This document shows positions 21,096-33,259 of a stretch of DNA of 42,435 bases, in pieces. Under the pieces are notes generated by a model, which saw only the letters and a program-made list of their open reading frames with translations, made no database searches and was not told the DNA's origin. The DNA comes from Fragilaria crotonensis. Taxonomy: Eukaryota; Bacillariophyta; Fragilariophyceae; Fragilariales; Fragilariaceae. The stretch covers positions 1 to 42,435 of the forward strand of contig JAKSYS010000546.1 in the NCBI GenBank assembly GCA_022925895.1. The letters are read 5' to 3'. Within the stretch, counting starts at the first letter, position 1, and each line of letters opens with the position of its first letter. The translations under genes and the position numbers were made by a program.

Positions 21096-21713
21096 ATGTC
21101 GGCAAGTGCAAAGTTTGAGGTAAGTTGCTAGGCATTTAAGGACAAGGAGGCTGTGGCAAACGCAAACTTCTAATTTCATGTCGTTGGTCGATCTCTCCAG
21201 TTTCCTGAATTCTATTCCTTCCCTCCTTTCTTTACTGTCCAACCCGTCCTGGAAACAAGAGAAAAGCAAATGGCACTGTGGCGTGAACTAATTCTGAAGT
21301 ATCACGCTTCCAAAAAGATTAAGACACTCGTCGTGCACGATTGTCCTCTGTGGAGCAATGCCGAGATTGGAAGATCGCTCAGCCAAGACGATGTACAACA
21401 AGTCATGGCAGATTTCTGCAAGCACGGACACGGTGAATGGCAGGACCCAGCGACCAAGACAAGATGTCGTATTCTGTGGCGGAAACCCGAACAACTGGCG
21501 TCGGATATTTACGACTGGGCAGACGCCAATGGATTTGTCGGTTCGGTATGTACGCTATATGAATTGCATTCGGGAGAAGATGTCAATGGTATGAGCTTTC
21601 AAGGTGCCGATGAGGAATTGCTGCGACGGGCATTGGAAATTCTGCAGTCGCAAGGGAAGTGTGCTATCTTTAAAGGTGACACGAGTTCAGAAGATGGAAT
21701 TAAGTTTTTCTAG
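21096..21713 (+). CDS. VPS25: ESCRT-II subunit VPS25
   Basis: Exon 1 is 21096-21119 (8 codons). An 81-nt intron 21120-21200 with donor GTAAGT and acceptor CTCTCCAG follows, then exon 2 to the stop at 21713. The product is 178 aa, the usual VPS25 length. It shows the family N-terminus (FPEFYSFPPFFTVQP...TREKQMALW), with two winged-helix domains following. The PPFF-type motif is the contact with VPS22/VPS36 in known structures. ESCRT-II sorts ubiquitinated cargo on endosomes and helps recruit ESCRT-III. The second winged helix, residues about 100-178, would contact VPS20. The frame is intact. Initiation at 21096 rather than the internal ATG at 21270 restores the conserved N-terminal motif. Confidence 0.93.
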
Positions 21714-22161
21714 TTTGTAGGCGGAGGATGGACCGACGCATTAGAAGATTGCCGGACTCCAGGTGCGAGAAGCGCTGGGATCCTCACTTGGTGTTGAAGG
21801 ATGCAAGTCAAGTAATAGAGTCCAAAGTCTGAATCACATTTGTACCAGATTGAAAGCTATTGTGGCTACAGTTCGCAAATTTGCTGAGACAGCCTATCAG
21901 TAGATAATGAAGTCTACAACCTGTTCAAGTGCTTGGAGTTTTATTCGTATTTTCTCCTACAGTAGTTGTACTCTACTGTCTACTGTGAGCACCGAGTCAG
22001 CCTCCTGCCTCGACGACTGGTTGCCGACGATGCATCCCCGCATCGGTTTATCATTGATGGGAGATGGGACTGGTTGAACCTCTTTGCAAGGGCATAGACA
22101 GAGCATTCATGACACGTCGTAGTGAAGGCTACCGGTAGTACATAGAATTAAAAGGAAAGCC
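21714..22161. other. Intergenic region between VPS25 and the transporter gene
   Basis: About 450 bp holding the VPS25 3' end and the presumed transporter promoter. No RNA gene or repeat recognised. Confidence 0.4.
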
Positions 22162-23736
22162 ATGGGGAGCGAAATTGGGTCAGTAATTCTTGCATCAGCT
22201 CAAAGTGTGGGGAAGGTTTATGTGATCGGTTCCGTTGGATTCTTGGCAGTGAAGTGTACGTATTGACAGGATGATGGCGTTTGTGCGGTGAGCTTGGACG
22301 GCGTATCGTGAACCCTCCCACATTAGTGGCCTCATACTAAACCTTGTGACTCCTCATTAACGCAGTCCCAAGAAATGCTCCCTTGTTGCCTGCCAATTCC
22401 ATTGGTGCACTCGCCAGATTCTCCTTCAATGTGCTTACTATGTGCCTGATTTACGGGACTATTGCTCGAACCACGTCGGCAGCAACAATTGGTTCATACT
22501 GGTTCGAGATAATTGGGAATGTCGTCGTTGTGGGAATATCCTACCTCACAGCAACTCTGTTGGGACTCATCATCAAGATCAAAAATCCTGTTGACTTTGA
22601 TTCCCTCCGAATAGCTGCATCGTTTCCGAATATTGTGGCACTTCCAATTCTTATATTTCCAGCCCTATGCGAATATCCAGTAGTCTATGAAGCCTTTGGT
22701 GGTTCCTACGCACGATGCGTGGATGAATCGACGAGCAAAATTTTTGCATATTTCTTTTCCTGGAGTTTTCTGTTTTGGACATTTGGACAATCGAAACTTA
22801 TGGCGGCCGCGAACCAGAGATTGAAAGACTCGACGTTGGCGACAACAACGGCGCAGCCGTCTGCGGAGGAAACTGTGCAAGGTACCGAGCAATCTGCAGA
22901 CGCAGTTGGGGTCGAAATTGAACACAACGACAATGGGACCTCTCCCGACGTACCAACTACCGCGCTTCGGGCGTTTTGCTCGAGAACACGAGATTCGATG
23001 GCAAAAACTTTTTTATCAGCAGGATTTCTAGCAACGATGTTCGGATTTATCACAGGCTGCATACCTCTGCTGCAGGAAGCATTGTTTTCGCAAGGTGGTG
23101 CTCTTCGTTTTATCGGTGCCGCTATCGATACCATGGGGACAGCATCATCGTCCATATCGACTATTGTTGTCGCGGCAAGTTTGGTTCCCTGCAGTGGTAC
23201 TGTCGCGAACGAGGCAGCAGTTATGGAGGACGACAGAGTTGCGGCGGAGTCGGGCTTCATGATCCTGACCCCATTGAGTCGCCCATCATGTCAGACCCAA
23301 ACTTTGGCCCAAGGCGCAGGACGGCTGCAATCAGGAATGTAACCTCGGCTGTACGGCGTCGATCAAGTCTAATACTGAGCATTCGAAGATCCGATCGAGA
23401 TATGATGCGACTACATGTGTGGTTCTTTTTATCACGCCTCATCCTTACTCAGCCATTGTCAGTGGTGGCTTAGTAGCACTTGAGTGCGCTGGTGCACTTG
23501 GAGCAGTGTCGAATCTTAGCAAGTTAGTGATTATCATCAATTCCGCTCTACCTGGCGCGTTGATTGTTGTGGTATTGCTCAAGTCTCAGCCAGCACTCTC
23601 GGAAAGTGCAGCTGTTGTGGCCAAGATTTACTTTTCGAGTTACCTGCTCTCCATCATCCCCATCGCAGCATGGACCTCCATCGGACTCTATTTGTCAATC
23701 CCTCGAGAAGATGGTACGTCGTTTTGTGGACGATGA
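22162..23736 (+). CDS. Auxin efflux carrier (AEC) family transporter
   Basis: Exon 1 (22162-22255) encodes 31 residues ending VGFLAVK. A 110-nt intron (donor GTACGT at 22256, acceptor CGCAG at 22361-22365) leads in phase to FPRNAPLLPANSIGALARFSFNVLT, typical of AEC/PIN-like proteins. The N-terminal helices are followed by an Asn/Pro-containing helix (ASFPNIVALPILIFP). A hydrophilic loop with Thr/Glu-rich sequence comes next, then C-terminal helices (LVIIINSALPGALIVVVLLKS). The family exports small organic anions or auxin-like compounds across the plasma or ER membrane; the substrate here is unknown. Two single-base breaks occur, one at a C4 run (23269-23272) and one near 23447-23452, with family-like sequence on both sides. 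Either errors or a recently broken gene. Confidence 0.85.
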
Positions 23737-24728
23737 TTGATCGTCTCGATGGACTATCGCTTGGAGTTCGGATTAGCTAAAGTATTTGGATGGCTGGCCA
23801 AGGAATGCTATCTCTTGAGGGGATCAGGAGGCCTCATTTCAATGCGTCAAGATTCTGCGATCAGCGTCGACATTCCACATGAGTCGCTATAGAATATTGT
23901 TGGTAGCATTGATAATTAACGAAACCAAGGGGACACGTACAATCATATGATGACCACCACGATGCTTCAAATCGTTCCCAGTCACGTAGGCGGCCTCAAG
24001 TCCACGTAAAGCTGAAAGAATCTGAGTGCTTCATTGTAACACCATTACTTGCAGCTGAGCGACATACAAAGGGTCCTGATGTCCTGATGCCTAACCAGTT
24101 CATCGGAAATCACAATTTAGATCCCGAAGGAGGCAAGAACTATATTTATTTAGCCAGGTTATGGATTAATGTGGACATCAACTTGGACTTCGGTTGCCTG
24201 ATTCTCGTGAATTTTTAGTTCCTGCTTTAGAAAGAAGGATGAAACTGTCATCTCTGCAGTGCTCCTGGACAGGCAACTACCGCTTGAAAGAGAAGATATG
24301 CCAATTATGCATTTCAAGAATCCTGCAGTTTGGCTTTTGTGGCACAATTCCGGCAAGAACTCCTTGTGCCTTGATTGAATGGAATCAGGCACACGAAGGA
24401 AGGTTCTGGAAGGATTGTGCCATCTGAGACTTGACTGTTAAATCATGATGCTTTCGTTGAGCATGGATTCATTGAAGAAGTCACAATACCACACATTTTC
24501 CTTCACAGTTTGCAATGTCAACAATGACTTACTGACTGCAACTTGAACTTTACCATCCAGCAAACATTTTGCTTCATCATAACATCATCAGCCACATGTG
24601 GCTTCTACAAATATATCAATTTTAAATATTTTTCTCACTAGTAGAATGCCTCTTAAAGCCAGCATTGCCTGTTTCCCACAGATAGTGCGGAATCATGAGG
24701 AGTGGCAAATGATTGCAATGGTCTCTTG
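23737..24728. other. Intergenic region, no gene recognised
   Basis: About 1 kb downstream of the transporter. Short chance ORFs on both strands (for example 24194-24427) show no recognisable domain. It reads like old, decayed repetitive DNA, but I cannot assign a family. Confidence 0.35.
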
Positions 24729-25402
24729 GTTTCTTTGATTTCATTGCCAACCCTTTGAATTCCAAACCATCATCTCCTTGGAACTTCATTACAACTCAAC
24801 CTTCATAATGGTCATAATTTGTTCGAGCAATAGTCCTTCACATTTTTCAACCTTGATTGCAAGGGCAGGTCTTGGTGACAAGCGTCTTATACTTCATCAG
24901 GGGAAATAATGCTATTGTGGCACACACTTTCTTGCATGTATTGCAACACCCATTGGAATTTCCTTTCCCAAACACCTGATTGGTTATTGAAGTTTGCCAA
25001 TACAGCATAAAATTTTCTGAAAAGTCTAGGTTTTATGTTGACAATTGTATGACTTATTCAGCATCGTTTCTTTGATTTCATTGCCAACCCTTTGAATTCC
25101 AAACCATCATCTCCTTGGAACTTCATTACAACTCAACCTTTATAATGGACATAATTTGTTTGAGCAATATTCCTTCACATTTTTCAACCTTGATTGCAAG
25201 GGCAGGTCTTGGTGACAAGCGTCTTATACTTCATAAGGGGAAATATTGCTTTTGTGGCACATAATTTCTTGCATGTATTGCAACACCCATTGGAATTTCC
25301 TTTCCCAAACACCTGATTGGTTATTGAAGTTTGCCAGTACAGCATAAAATATTCTGAAAAGTCTAGGTTTTATGTTGACAATTGTATGACTTATTCAGCA
25401 TC
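24729..25402. repeat. Tandem duplication of a 337-bp unit
   Basis: 24729-25065 and 25066-25402 are head-to-tail copies of exactly the same length, each beginning GTTTCTTTGATTTC and ending TTATTCAGCATC, with about ten substitutions between them. There is no ORF spanning the unit. The low divergence indicates a fairly recent duplication. Confidence 0.9.
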
Positions 25403-27680
25403 ATACAGTTAGTCACTTTAGAAACACATGATCAAAGTATGAAGTACGACGCAACGTTGCTTGGACAGGTACTTAGACACAGTGTGCCATGGGTTTGATG
25501 ACAATGACACCACCAAACTAGTAGTCAAAAACAATGTTTTAAGGATTCTAGACTATAGACATCCAAAACTTTCTCTCTCTACCTTCTGGTAGTTAGCCTC
25601 TATCATTTAAGTATTATCCGAGTAAGGCTTCTACTATACCTTTCCATCACCTGAATGAAAGAATACTGGAGTACTCAAGGACTGTACTTGTAGAAGATGT
25701 ACGTTCTGTTCTCTTTGGATAAAAAATTCTGGATTCGCCCTTCCTTAGACAGCAGGTCAAAAACAGCAAAACAAAAATGGATGATTACTCCGCTTGTTCC
25801 CCCATTTTGTGGCTTTCTTTACCCTCCTCATATACAACAAAGAAAAACAATTCTACATTCTTTGATACCAAGATCTTTCATGAGTACCGCAACTGCAAAG
25901 TTGAAGGGTGCATAAACATCTTTTCTTTTCAGCACTTATAACATACTAAGGAAGATACGTGCAATAATAATAGAAATTTATTTCTGTAATCTAAGACTAT
26001 TTGCTACTGCCGGGTCGTTGCAATGTTGATGCTCCATTGTCGTCTTCAATTTCAAATAGTGGTGATACCTTGTGCTTGCATTGAATGGCCACCGCTATCA
26101 TTGCTGGCAATGCACATGATGTTGTTCATGCTGCACTAGTTGTTTCATCTCCTCTTTGTCAATCATTGACTTTGTGATATATGGCTGCATGCATGTGTTG
26201 ATGTAATAATGAATGGACAACGGTTGAGTGACCGTGGCAAAAACAAATTGAGCCAAAATCTGTGTGTCAGCATTTTTGTCCACAGAATTTTGTGCAAGGA
26301 ATGGCCTACTAGCTAGTGCCAAATCTGTGAGAGTTCAGATCCAAAACCGAGGACTATTCATGTACTATGCAGAGGTGTTCAGCTCAATCTGGCTGGTGCA
26401 TTGTCCAATGCCTTAATTAGTTCATAAAGTTGCAAAGCTTGGCTTTTGAAGAGGCGCTGAGGTTAGGGGTATGGAAACCTTAGGGTTTTGTGGGGTCATG
26501 GTAGTAGAATACAACAATAGACTTCAACAGTGCTGTGGAATCTCGATTGTACAGTGTTATTCTCATACTGTACAGTATAGGATGAGAAGTACTAAAATCT
26601 CCGTTTGTTTGATACGTCCAATTTCTACACTCATATGCAGACTACGTTTGCCCACGTGACATCGCAAGGCATAATTTTGAGGTCTGAAAAGGGGTTTGAT
26701 GGTGGGTGCTGGGCCAAAAAAGCCGCGGGCGTAAATACTAGTACAAGTACTCTGGAATATCATCTGGGAAATGCAACCCAAGAATTGTTGTTGCATGGGT
26801 TTTTGTGGACGAGGCAAGAAATTCAATACTGCCAAAATGTGTACTAGTATCTAATACATAGATTTGTGCAGCTTGTATCAGGCTTGGGATAACATCTTTA
26901 TGCAACCCTGATGCACCATGGTCATACTTATTTACATCCGATGCAACCAGGCATCATGCATACCAGAAAAGAACAATATGATTGTTGATATGGAAGCGGA
27001 GATTTCTTTTTGTATTTGACACCATTCAAGACATGGATTGCCATGAGAGGTCAGAAGGTTAGAGAAAATATTGGAAAGTTTGATGTCCAGTGTTAATCAG
27101 TTGGGCCCTGGAGAGCAATTTGAAGATGTGGCAGACAATGGCAGAATGGAGTTTCAACACATGCCTTAAGTTTTGAAGACATTCCATGGATGTCACAATT
27201 CAGTGATTTGGAAGCTTGGAATGCCAGGGCTTATTAACTTTTAGTTTCATGTTATTGCGAGAATTGACAACATGACACAGATGATTCTACTCTCTAGAGG
27301 GTTGTATCATGCCCCGTGCGCCATACTATCATACAGCTTGATATTGTGAAGCATGAAGCACGAAATCCTTTTCTTGCGTACGGCAGCCATTCGTATGCAT
27401 AGTATCACTCGTTCTCACTTCACTCGGAGGCTCGGAGGTACAATATCATACTTGTACATACACCTCTGGCCGTGTATCATATATTTATATATCACTAGTG
27501 GGTACCATCACATTTGATCGGAGTGTGTCTACTACAGGAAACTGGACGTACAGTACCCCCAACCTGGTCGTACTCCGTACCACTACTTTTTACTGTACTG
27601 CGTATTGCGCACAGTGAAAAAATTCAGACAGTATTCATTTGGTCCAGTACCCCAGAGTGGTCATACTCCGTAACAGACGC
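25403..27680. other. Long intergenic region without a recognised gene
   Basis: AT-rich, with scattered GTAC motifs (for example ATACTGGAGTACTC near 25662). Short ORFs at 25697-25915, 26098-26322 (minus) and 26563-26847 have no domain I recognise. They may be remnants of mobile DNA or chance. Confidence 0.35.
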
Positions 27681-27705
27681 ACGCACACACACACACACAC
27701 ACACA
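27681..27705. repeat. (CA)n microsatellite
   Basis: About eleven CA dinucleotides in a row, preceded by ACGCACG, within a region of GTAC motifs upstream of the G8 gene. Confidence 0.85.
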
Positions 27706-27889
27706 ATTAATTTATAATATAGTAGGATATATCCATATATGCAATGCACTCGGAGTACCAGGTATCAATTCATGCGCCTATAAAAAAGCATTTACTCCAA
27801 TCAGACTCCGCTGAGACGTCAATGTTTTTCTGAGATTTTAAATCATCAATCTCAGCCAGCATCCAGTCCATAATGAAGTCATCATCAAT

Positions 27890-28330
27890 AGTAGAACGAG
27901 AAGGCCGATCGATGTGCTTCGCGCTTCGAAACAAAACGAGAAGGCTGGGTATCACTCCCCAAACATCGTGCGGACCACATGTACTCCACTGCTCTGAGCA
28001 CCGTGGCAGGTTATTTTTTATTTTTTATTTACTCACGATTCCAAGTTGAGCATTGAAGTTTCGACCTTGGAACGAGTGCCAGAAATGTGAGTATTCCTCG
28101 TGCAATCTTCTTGGAAGCAAAAATGAAGCATTCAAGAAGAGCGGTACCAGGTTGGTAGTCCAGAGTACAAGACTAACTGGGAAGATCCAGAAAGCCAAAA
28201 TTTCAATTTGAAGATTGAAGGTCTCTGGGTGCACAGCTGAAAACGAGAACCAGAAATGTGATCTATCCTCTATCCTCATATTCTTGGAAGCAAAACGAGA
28301 AGGCTGGCAGTCACTACCTACCCAAAATAT
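27890..28330. repeat. Degenerate repeats upstream of the G8-domain gene
   Basis: AAAACGAGAAGGCTGG followed by TATCACTCC or CAGTCACTACC occurs near 27935 and 28298. The stretch CCAGAAATGTGA...TCTTGGAAGCAAAA occurs near 28078-28124 and 28249-28295, about 172 bp apart. This suggests an old imperfect tandem duplication in the promoter or 5' leader. A T-rich run (28014-28030) lies between. Confidence 0.5.
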
Positions 28331-28352
28331 TTCTTCAAGAAAATTTTCCAAC

Positions 28353-31300
28353 ATGGTACTGAGAGTCCTTGTTCTAGCCCTTGGCTTTCCTTTCTTGCTT
28401 GCCCGTCAAGGCGACCATGAGCTTGACAAGCGCAGCAAGCTTCTACGAGGATATCCAGTCCCACCAAGTGTGACTAACTTATCGGCTATTCAAGAACCAA
28501 GCAACCGCCTTGTGACAGGAGGTGCGCGGGGTCTACACGAAGCTCTCATCCAGCATCGATCTTTCGAGATTCCGACCAAGACAGCAAGGACTCAGACACA
28601 GTCTGGAACTGGAGTGCGTCGAGCCGCCGCCCTACCGACCTCCGCTCCAGTTGGCATCCCCTCGGGGCCATTCATTTATGCAACATCTGCCAATGAGGTT
28701 GTCGTCATTCCAGACCCTCCTCGACCTAGCTTTCCTTCGCGATCGAGTTGCCCTCATCTCGACAACGACCTGCTTGATTGGCATAAACCATCTACGTGGG
28801 GTGGTCCGATCCCAAAAGCTGGGACGAATGTGACACTGCCAACGAATTCCAGAGTCGTGGTCCGACGGCCGGTCGTTGGGAAACTCTCATTTGTCAACAT
28901 TCCGGCGTCATCAGAGCTCATTTTCGGAGAGAATATCACTGGCATTACGTTTGATGTAAGTGGAATTGCTGTCAAGGGAAAGTTGACCGCGGGGTCTGAG
29001 ACTTGTCGCATAAGGACCCCTGTGACAATCACCCTCCATGGCGCACGACCCAACAGCGCAGTCACAAATGTTCCTCCACCAGAGTACAAGGGAATCTCAG
29101 TCACTGGGGAGATCAGTATCCACGGACAGCGGTTCTTCCGCATCTGGACCCGTCTTGCATTGACGATCAATCCTGGTGGTTCTGTCCTGATGCTGCAGCA
29201 CGGCGTCAACTGGGAACCCGGACAGAAGATTGTGCTCGTGACAACGGCAATGAAAGACTCGCGCGAGTGGCATAGAAACGAAGTAGCATCGGTGAAGAAG
29301 GTGATTCTTAGTCCGAGAACAGGTGTTGGGGCGGCTGTATTTCTTGAAAAGCCCGTGCTCTATCAACACATCGCCAACAGTGGATACCAAGGGGAAGTAG
29401 GGCTTCTGACTCGAACCGTGAAAATTCAAGGAAGCCAGACATCGGAGCCAACAGATCCCGATCCACTGAATTGTGTTCAAAGTTCTTCAAACTACGGCGA
29501 CGCAGCGAAACCTTGTCCAAACAAATCTTTGACTGGATACGGCGGGCACATTATAGTTCATCAAGGTGGCAAAGGTTACGTCGAGGGCGTTGAGCTGTAT
29601 CGAATGGGACAGACCAACGTCATGGGTCGATACCCTATGCATTTTCATCTCCTTGGAGAAAGTTGTTCCGATTGCTACTTCCGCGATTCTTCTGTGCACA
29701 GATCATTCTATCGCTGTATATCCGTTCATGCCACACATTTCATCGAGGTATCAGAAAATGTTGCGTACGATGTTTCCGGTTACTGCTTCTATCTCGAGGA
29801 TGGAATTGAGCATGACAACAGGATAGAGTACAATTTGGGCGCTCACATCCACATTATTGGTCCCGATCCAGCGAAGGGCACTGGTCTGATCACTTCCTTG
29901 TACACGCCAAGCAGCAGTCTCAACTTTCCTGCTGATGTTACCGCATCCGCATTCTACATAACGAATGTCCATAACTTCATAATTGGGAATGCTGCGTCGG
30001 GTGGGTGGGCGGGATTTGCGTTTCCCAATCTACTAACACCAACAGGCCTGAGTCGTGACGTGAACCTTCGACCGTCCAGTGTCAGGGAGTTGGTGATCGA
30101 CGGCAATACTGCACATTCGACTGGTTGGTGGTGGAACCGTGCAGCAGCTTTCTACTTCGGTGGGTCTCTGTATTACAACGCCGAAGGGATTCTTGAATAC
30201 CAGGCTGGGAGAGATTTGAACAACCAACGGAGTACATGCCTGCTTGATAAATGCCAGTCGTCCGCTGGATGTGGTTCGTTTTGTACTCAATGGCAACAAG
30301 CGTGGATGAGGGTATCGAATAATAAAGCTTTCCTGACGCCCAGCATTGGACTTAACTCTTGGGGTGGAAGACTGGATGTCGTTGGCTTCGAATGCCACGA
30401 CTGCGGCCTCTGCATGCAAGCGCAAGCGACAGATGGTTTCTCAGCTCACGACGTGTTGGTCGCATGTCGAAGTCGAACCCCAATCGTTCTACCAAGTTCT
30501 GCCAGCGCCAGTAAAATCCCAGCAGTTGGATTCTCGTGGTACGATACTAACCAGGAGCACATCATTTACGATATAACCTTCAGAAACTGTGGCTATCGGT
30601 CCGCAAGCTATGCACAGTATGACCAGGGCTTGACCAGAGGTTGTGGCGATGAACGTGACATCGGGTGTGATCCAAATTCTTCGGTTTGGTCGATGGAGGC
30701 CTTCAGTGACCAGAATGTACCAGAAGTGATGCATGCGACAAGAGGTGTCAAGTTTGAGAAATGCGGACGACGATTCAGAATGCACGACTTCAGGCCGATC
30801 AGTCTTCCGAATTCAAATTCTGGACGATTGCAAAACTGGTATGACATTGATGGTTCGGTCACAGGCTTGGGGGAGCGGTCTGTTATTGCGTCTGGGTTTG
30901 CTGACGCAGGCATGTGGTGGAAAGTTGACGATGAAGGTACGAACATCTTGATGGATTTGTGCTTTCCATGGTAGTTCGTATCATAGAAACATTGACTGAC
31001 AAGTGACCTTCCTCGAAATAGTTGTATTTGACCAGCAAGGTCCACTTTGGTTCTTCAAGCTGGACAGTGGGCCTCAGCGAGGACTTGGCAGCGTCACGAT
31101 GAAGTGGGACAGCACACTTGACGCACAGGTCGGCGTGTCCCATTGCGGAAACGGCAATAGTTTTCCATGCGATGCTGTGGGTCGTATCAAGCATTTGGGA
31201 GGAAAGTACAAAAACGATGCAGGCCTTCCGGTTACGGCAAATGCGCAGATTGTAGGTCCGGTGGGGGGCTTTGGCTGGAAGCTGCAGCTTTATAAAGGCG

Positions 31301-31865
31301 CTCCGAAGTCAATTCGCTTTAGCGAGATCGAAGTTGACCCTGCCACTCCAATGCTCCTGAGTATCGCCTATCCACCTGGAACCAAATTCACTATCACTGC
31401 GAGCTCCAGTTATTGTAAACCTTCTGTTCAGTACACGTGCCAGGACACCTTTCGCCAAGTCGCATCAGTGGCCGCGGTGCGCAAATCCATCGGGAACACG
31501 TACCACGTCAGCACAAATGGCGTCTTAACGCTTCGTTTGATCCAGACGCCAAAGACGTTTGTGGGTCGACCCGACTTCTTCCTCCCTAAATACACGGATG
31601 AAGGCAGGGATGGCAACGGTGTAGCTTTGGAACGATTTGAACGCGATGGAATTCGGCTCCTGTGTTCACAGATGGTAACTCGTTGCTGGTAGAAGCAGAT
31701 TGTCCTTCAGTAGGGGCATATTGCTCGGAGAAGCCGCAGTCATTTGATACCGTCGTATGTCCCACAGGATACTTTCAGACTGGATACGATACCTGCAGCT
31801 TGATTGCCAACCCGAAGTTGAGTAAGATATACGCCGATGGGAGTTCTAGCGAGGGCAGGTTGTAG
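28353..31865 (+). CDS. Secreted G8-domain / parallel beta-helix protein
   Basis: The ATG at 28353 gives a signal peptide (MVLRVLVLALGFPFLLA); an upstream in-frame Met would bury it. A G8 domain lies at about residues 133-260 (HLDNDLLDWHKPSTWGG, then SRVVV, and repeated beta strands). Parallel beta-helix repeats follow at about 450-680, including NVMGRYPMHFHLLGE. The architecture resembles CEMIP/TMEM2 and PKHD1L1. An 85-nt intron (30937-31021) joins DDE to VVFDQQGPLWFF. Exon 2 reads to 31655, where a single-base break moves the frame; the end (VFTDGNSLLVEADC...) continues to 31865. It is probably extracellular or cell-surface and likely acts on or binds polysaccharide, but catalysis is not established for protist members. 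Total about 1,140 aa. Confidence 0.87.
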
Positions 31866-32210
31866 AGTCGTGCAACTTCTCCTCATTTATTCAGAACCAT
31901 CAGCCTTTGTGTGTAATTATATAATTGATAATAAGTACGAGACAGTTCCCAGATTTGATATCCTATTTGCAATCAGCTCATCAGGGACCTTAGGATTTCT
32001 TGGGTAGCGGCTGAACTGTAGTGTACTGTACCTACGCTGGCTTCCTCACTGGAATGTTGCAGGGGTGATGGTTTTCTTCAGGACAATCCACTGCCTCTGG
32101 GCTGCTGGACATTCGTTACGCGATGACCTCGAGGGACCGAGCAGGCAGAAAAAGAAACAATCTAGCATAAACCATGAGTGCAAGAGGTTGTTGTTCGGTG
32201 GTTGTTTCGA
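31866..32210. other. Convergent 3' region between the G8 gene and ALG14
   Basis: About 345 bp with AT-rich sequence following the G8 stop. No gene or RNA recognised; it must hold both transcription ends. Confidence 0.45.
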
Positions 32211-32857
32211 TCAACTCCCTCTTGATGTATTGGGGACAAAAGTCGAGACGGTTTGCGATCTAGGGAATTTGGCATGCAGCTCATCCCAGTGCACCAGAAA
32301 CATGTCTGCGATAGGATAAAGTATCCTACCGGTGAGCGAAAGCGATTCGACCCGACAGAAGCTCTCCACAAACACAACGTTGCCTTCACAGAGTCCGAAA
32401 ACTCGAGCCAGCAGTGTAGCTGCAGCAACTGGAATGCAGGTTCCCGGGCCGTTGCAGAGGAGCAAGGCAGGACGTGTCTTGAAAACAATCCACAAGGAGA
32501 ATATCATGGCGTACAGCGTGGACGCAATTGAGGTTACATAAGACTGGCCAACCTCTCGACTTCTGGGTATGAAATAGGTTTCAGAAGGCAACCTCCTCCA
32601 AACGCGTTGATTCGTCGTTCGCTCGTGTCATCGGTTGTAGCGACAATATAAACCAAGGGTCGTAAGTTTGTGGATTCAATTGTTGGATCATTTGAAGCAT
32701 TTCCGTCGTGTGGCCACCGGATCAAGGACGACTAACGTCTTTAGGGTAGTTTCGTTCTCACGGGTCGTTCTTTTGTATCACGGTGGTTCTGAATTGAACT
32801 CAGCACCTGATACGTTCGAACGAGGAAGGCCACGATGACGAGGAAAAGAAACAACAT
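32211..32857 (-). CDS. ALG14: ALG14, membrane anchor of the UDP-GlcNAc transferase, several frame breaks
   Basis: The ATG at 32857 starts a hydrophobic N-terminus (MLFLFLVIVAFLV), the membrane anchor. The conserved order then follows: TLKTLVVL, SGGHTTEML, VYIVATTDDTSERR, IPRSREVGQSY, LLCNGPGTCIP, FVESFCRVESLSLTGRILY and FLVHWDEL. ALG14 anchors ALG13 at the ER face, together adding the second GlcNAc to dolichol-linked oligosaccharide. The pieces lie in different frames with about four single-base switches (near 32755-32765, 32720-32725, 32650-32660 and 32587-32597). The protein-level conservation of every segment argues for sequence errors or very recent decay. The C-terminus ends a few residues after the usual WDEL region, slightly unlike animal ALG14. 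Confidence 0.88.
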
Positions 32858-33259
32858 CGTATACCCGCTGTTTGCTTTCACCGTTACTACCGATAGAGAG
32901 CAGTGGAGCAAACAGGGTAAAGAAGATGTAGTAAATGCGGTTGCGGTCGGCTCGAAGATCGACGGTATGCATACTGGTATTGCATGCTCTCTACAAGTAC
33001 TCTATTGTACAGTGCAAGTAGCCCCCAAGGAGTTCACCATACAGAAGATACTACTACAGTGTACAAGCTCTCAAAACGCATGTCCTCAAAGCACCAACTG
33101 ACGAAGAAGCCGTAGCGCAATTAGACTCTACAAACTACTCCGGTACTGAACACCATTCAAGCCGAATCGAATAACCTGTATCCTGTTGCACTCCACACAG
33201 GACGTAATCTAGTAAGAACAGACAGCGTCTGTCATTGAACATCAACTAAGCGGCGGAGA
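32858..33259. other. Spacer between ALG14 start and the plastid repeat gene end
   Basis: About 400 bp with GTAC/TACAAGTACT-type motifs near 32985-33060. It contains the ALG14 promoter and the 3' end of the plastid gene. No gene recognised. Confidence 0.4.

Noticed and set aside
28215-28352. Upstream extension of the G8 protein
   Set aside because: It would bury the signal peptide that begins at the ATG at 28353, and it overlaps duplicated leader sequence.
28754-30785. Several minus-strand ORFs of 70-150 codons
   Set aside because: They lie antisense to the G8 gene and have no recognisable domain.
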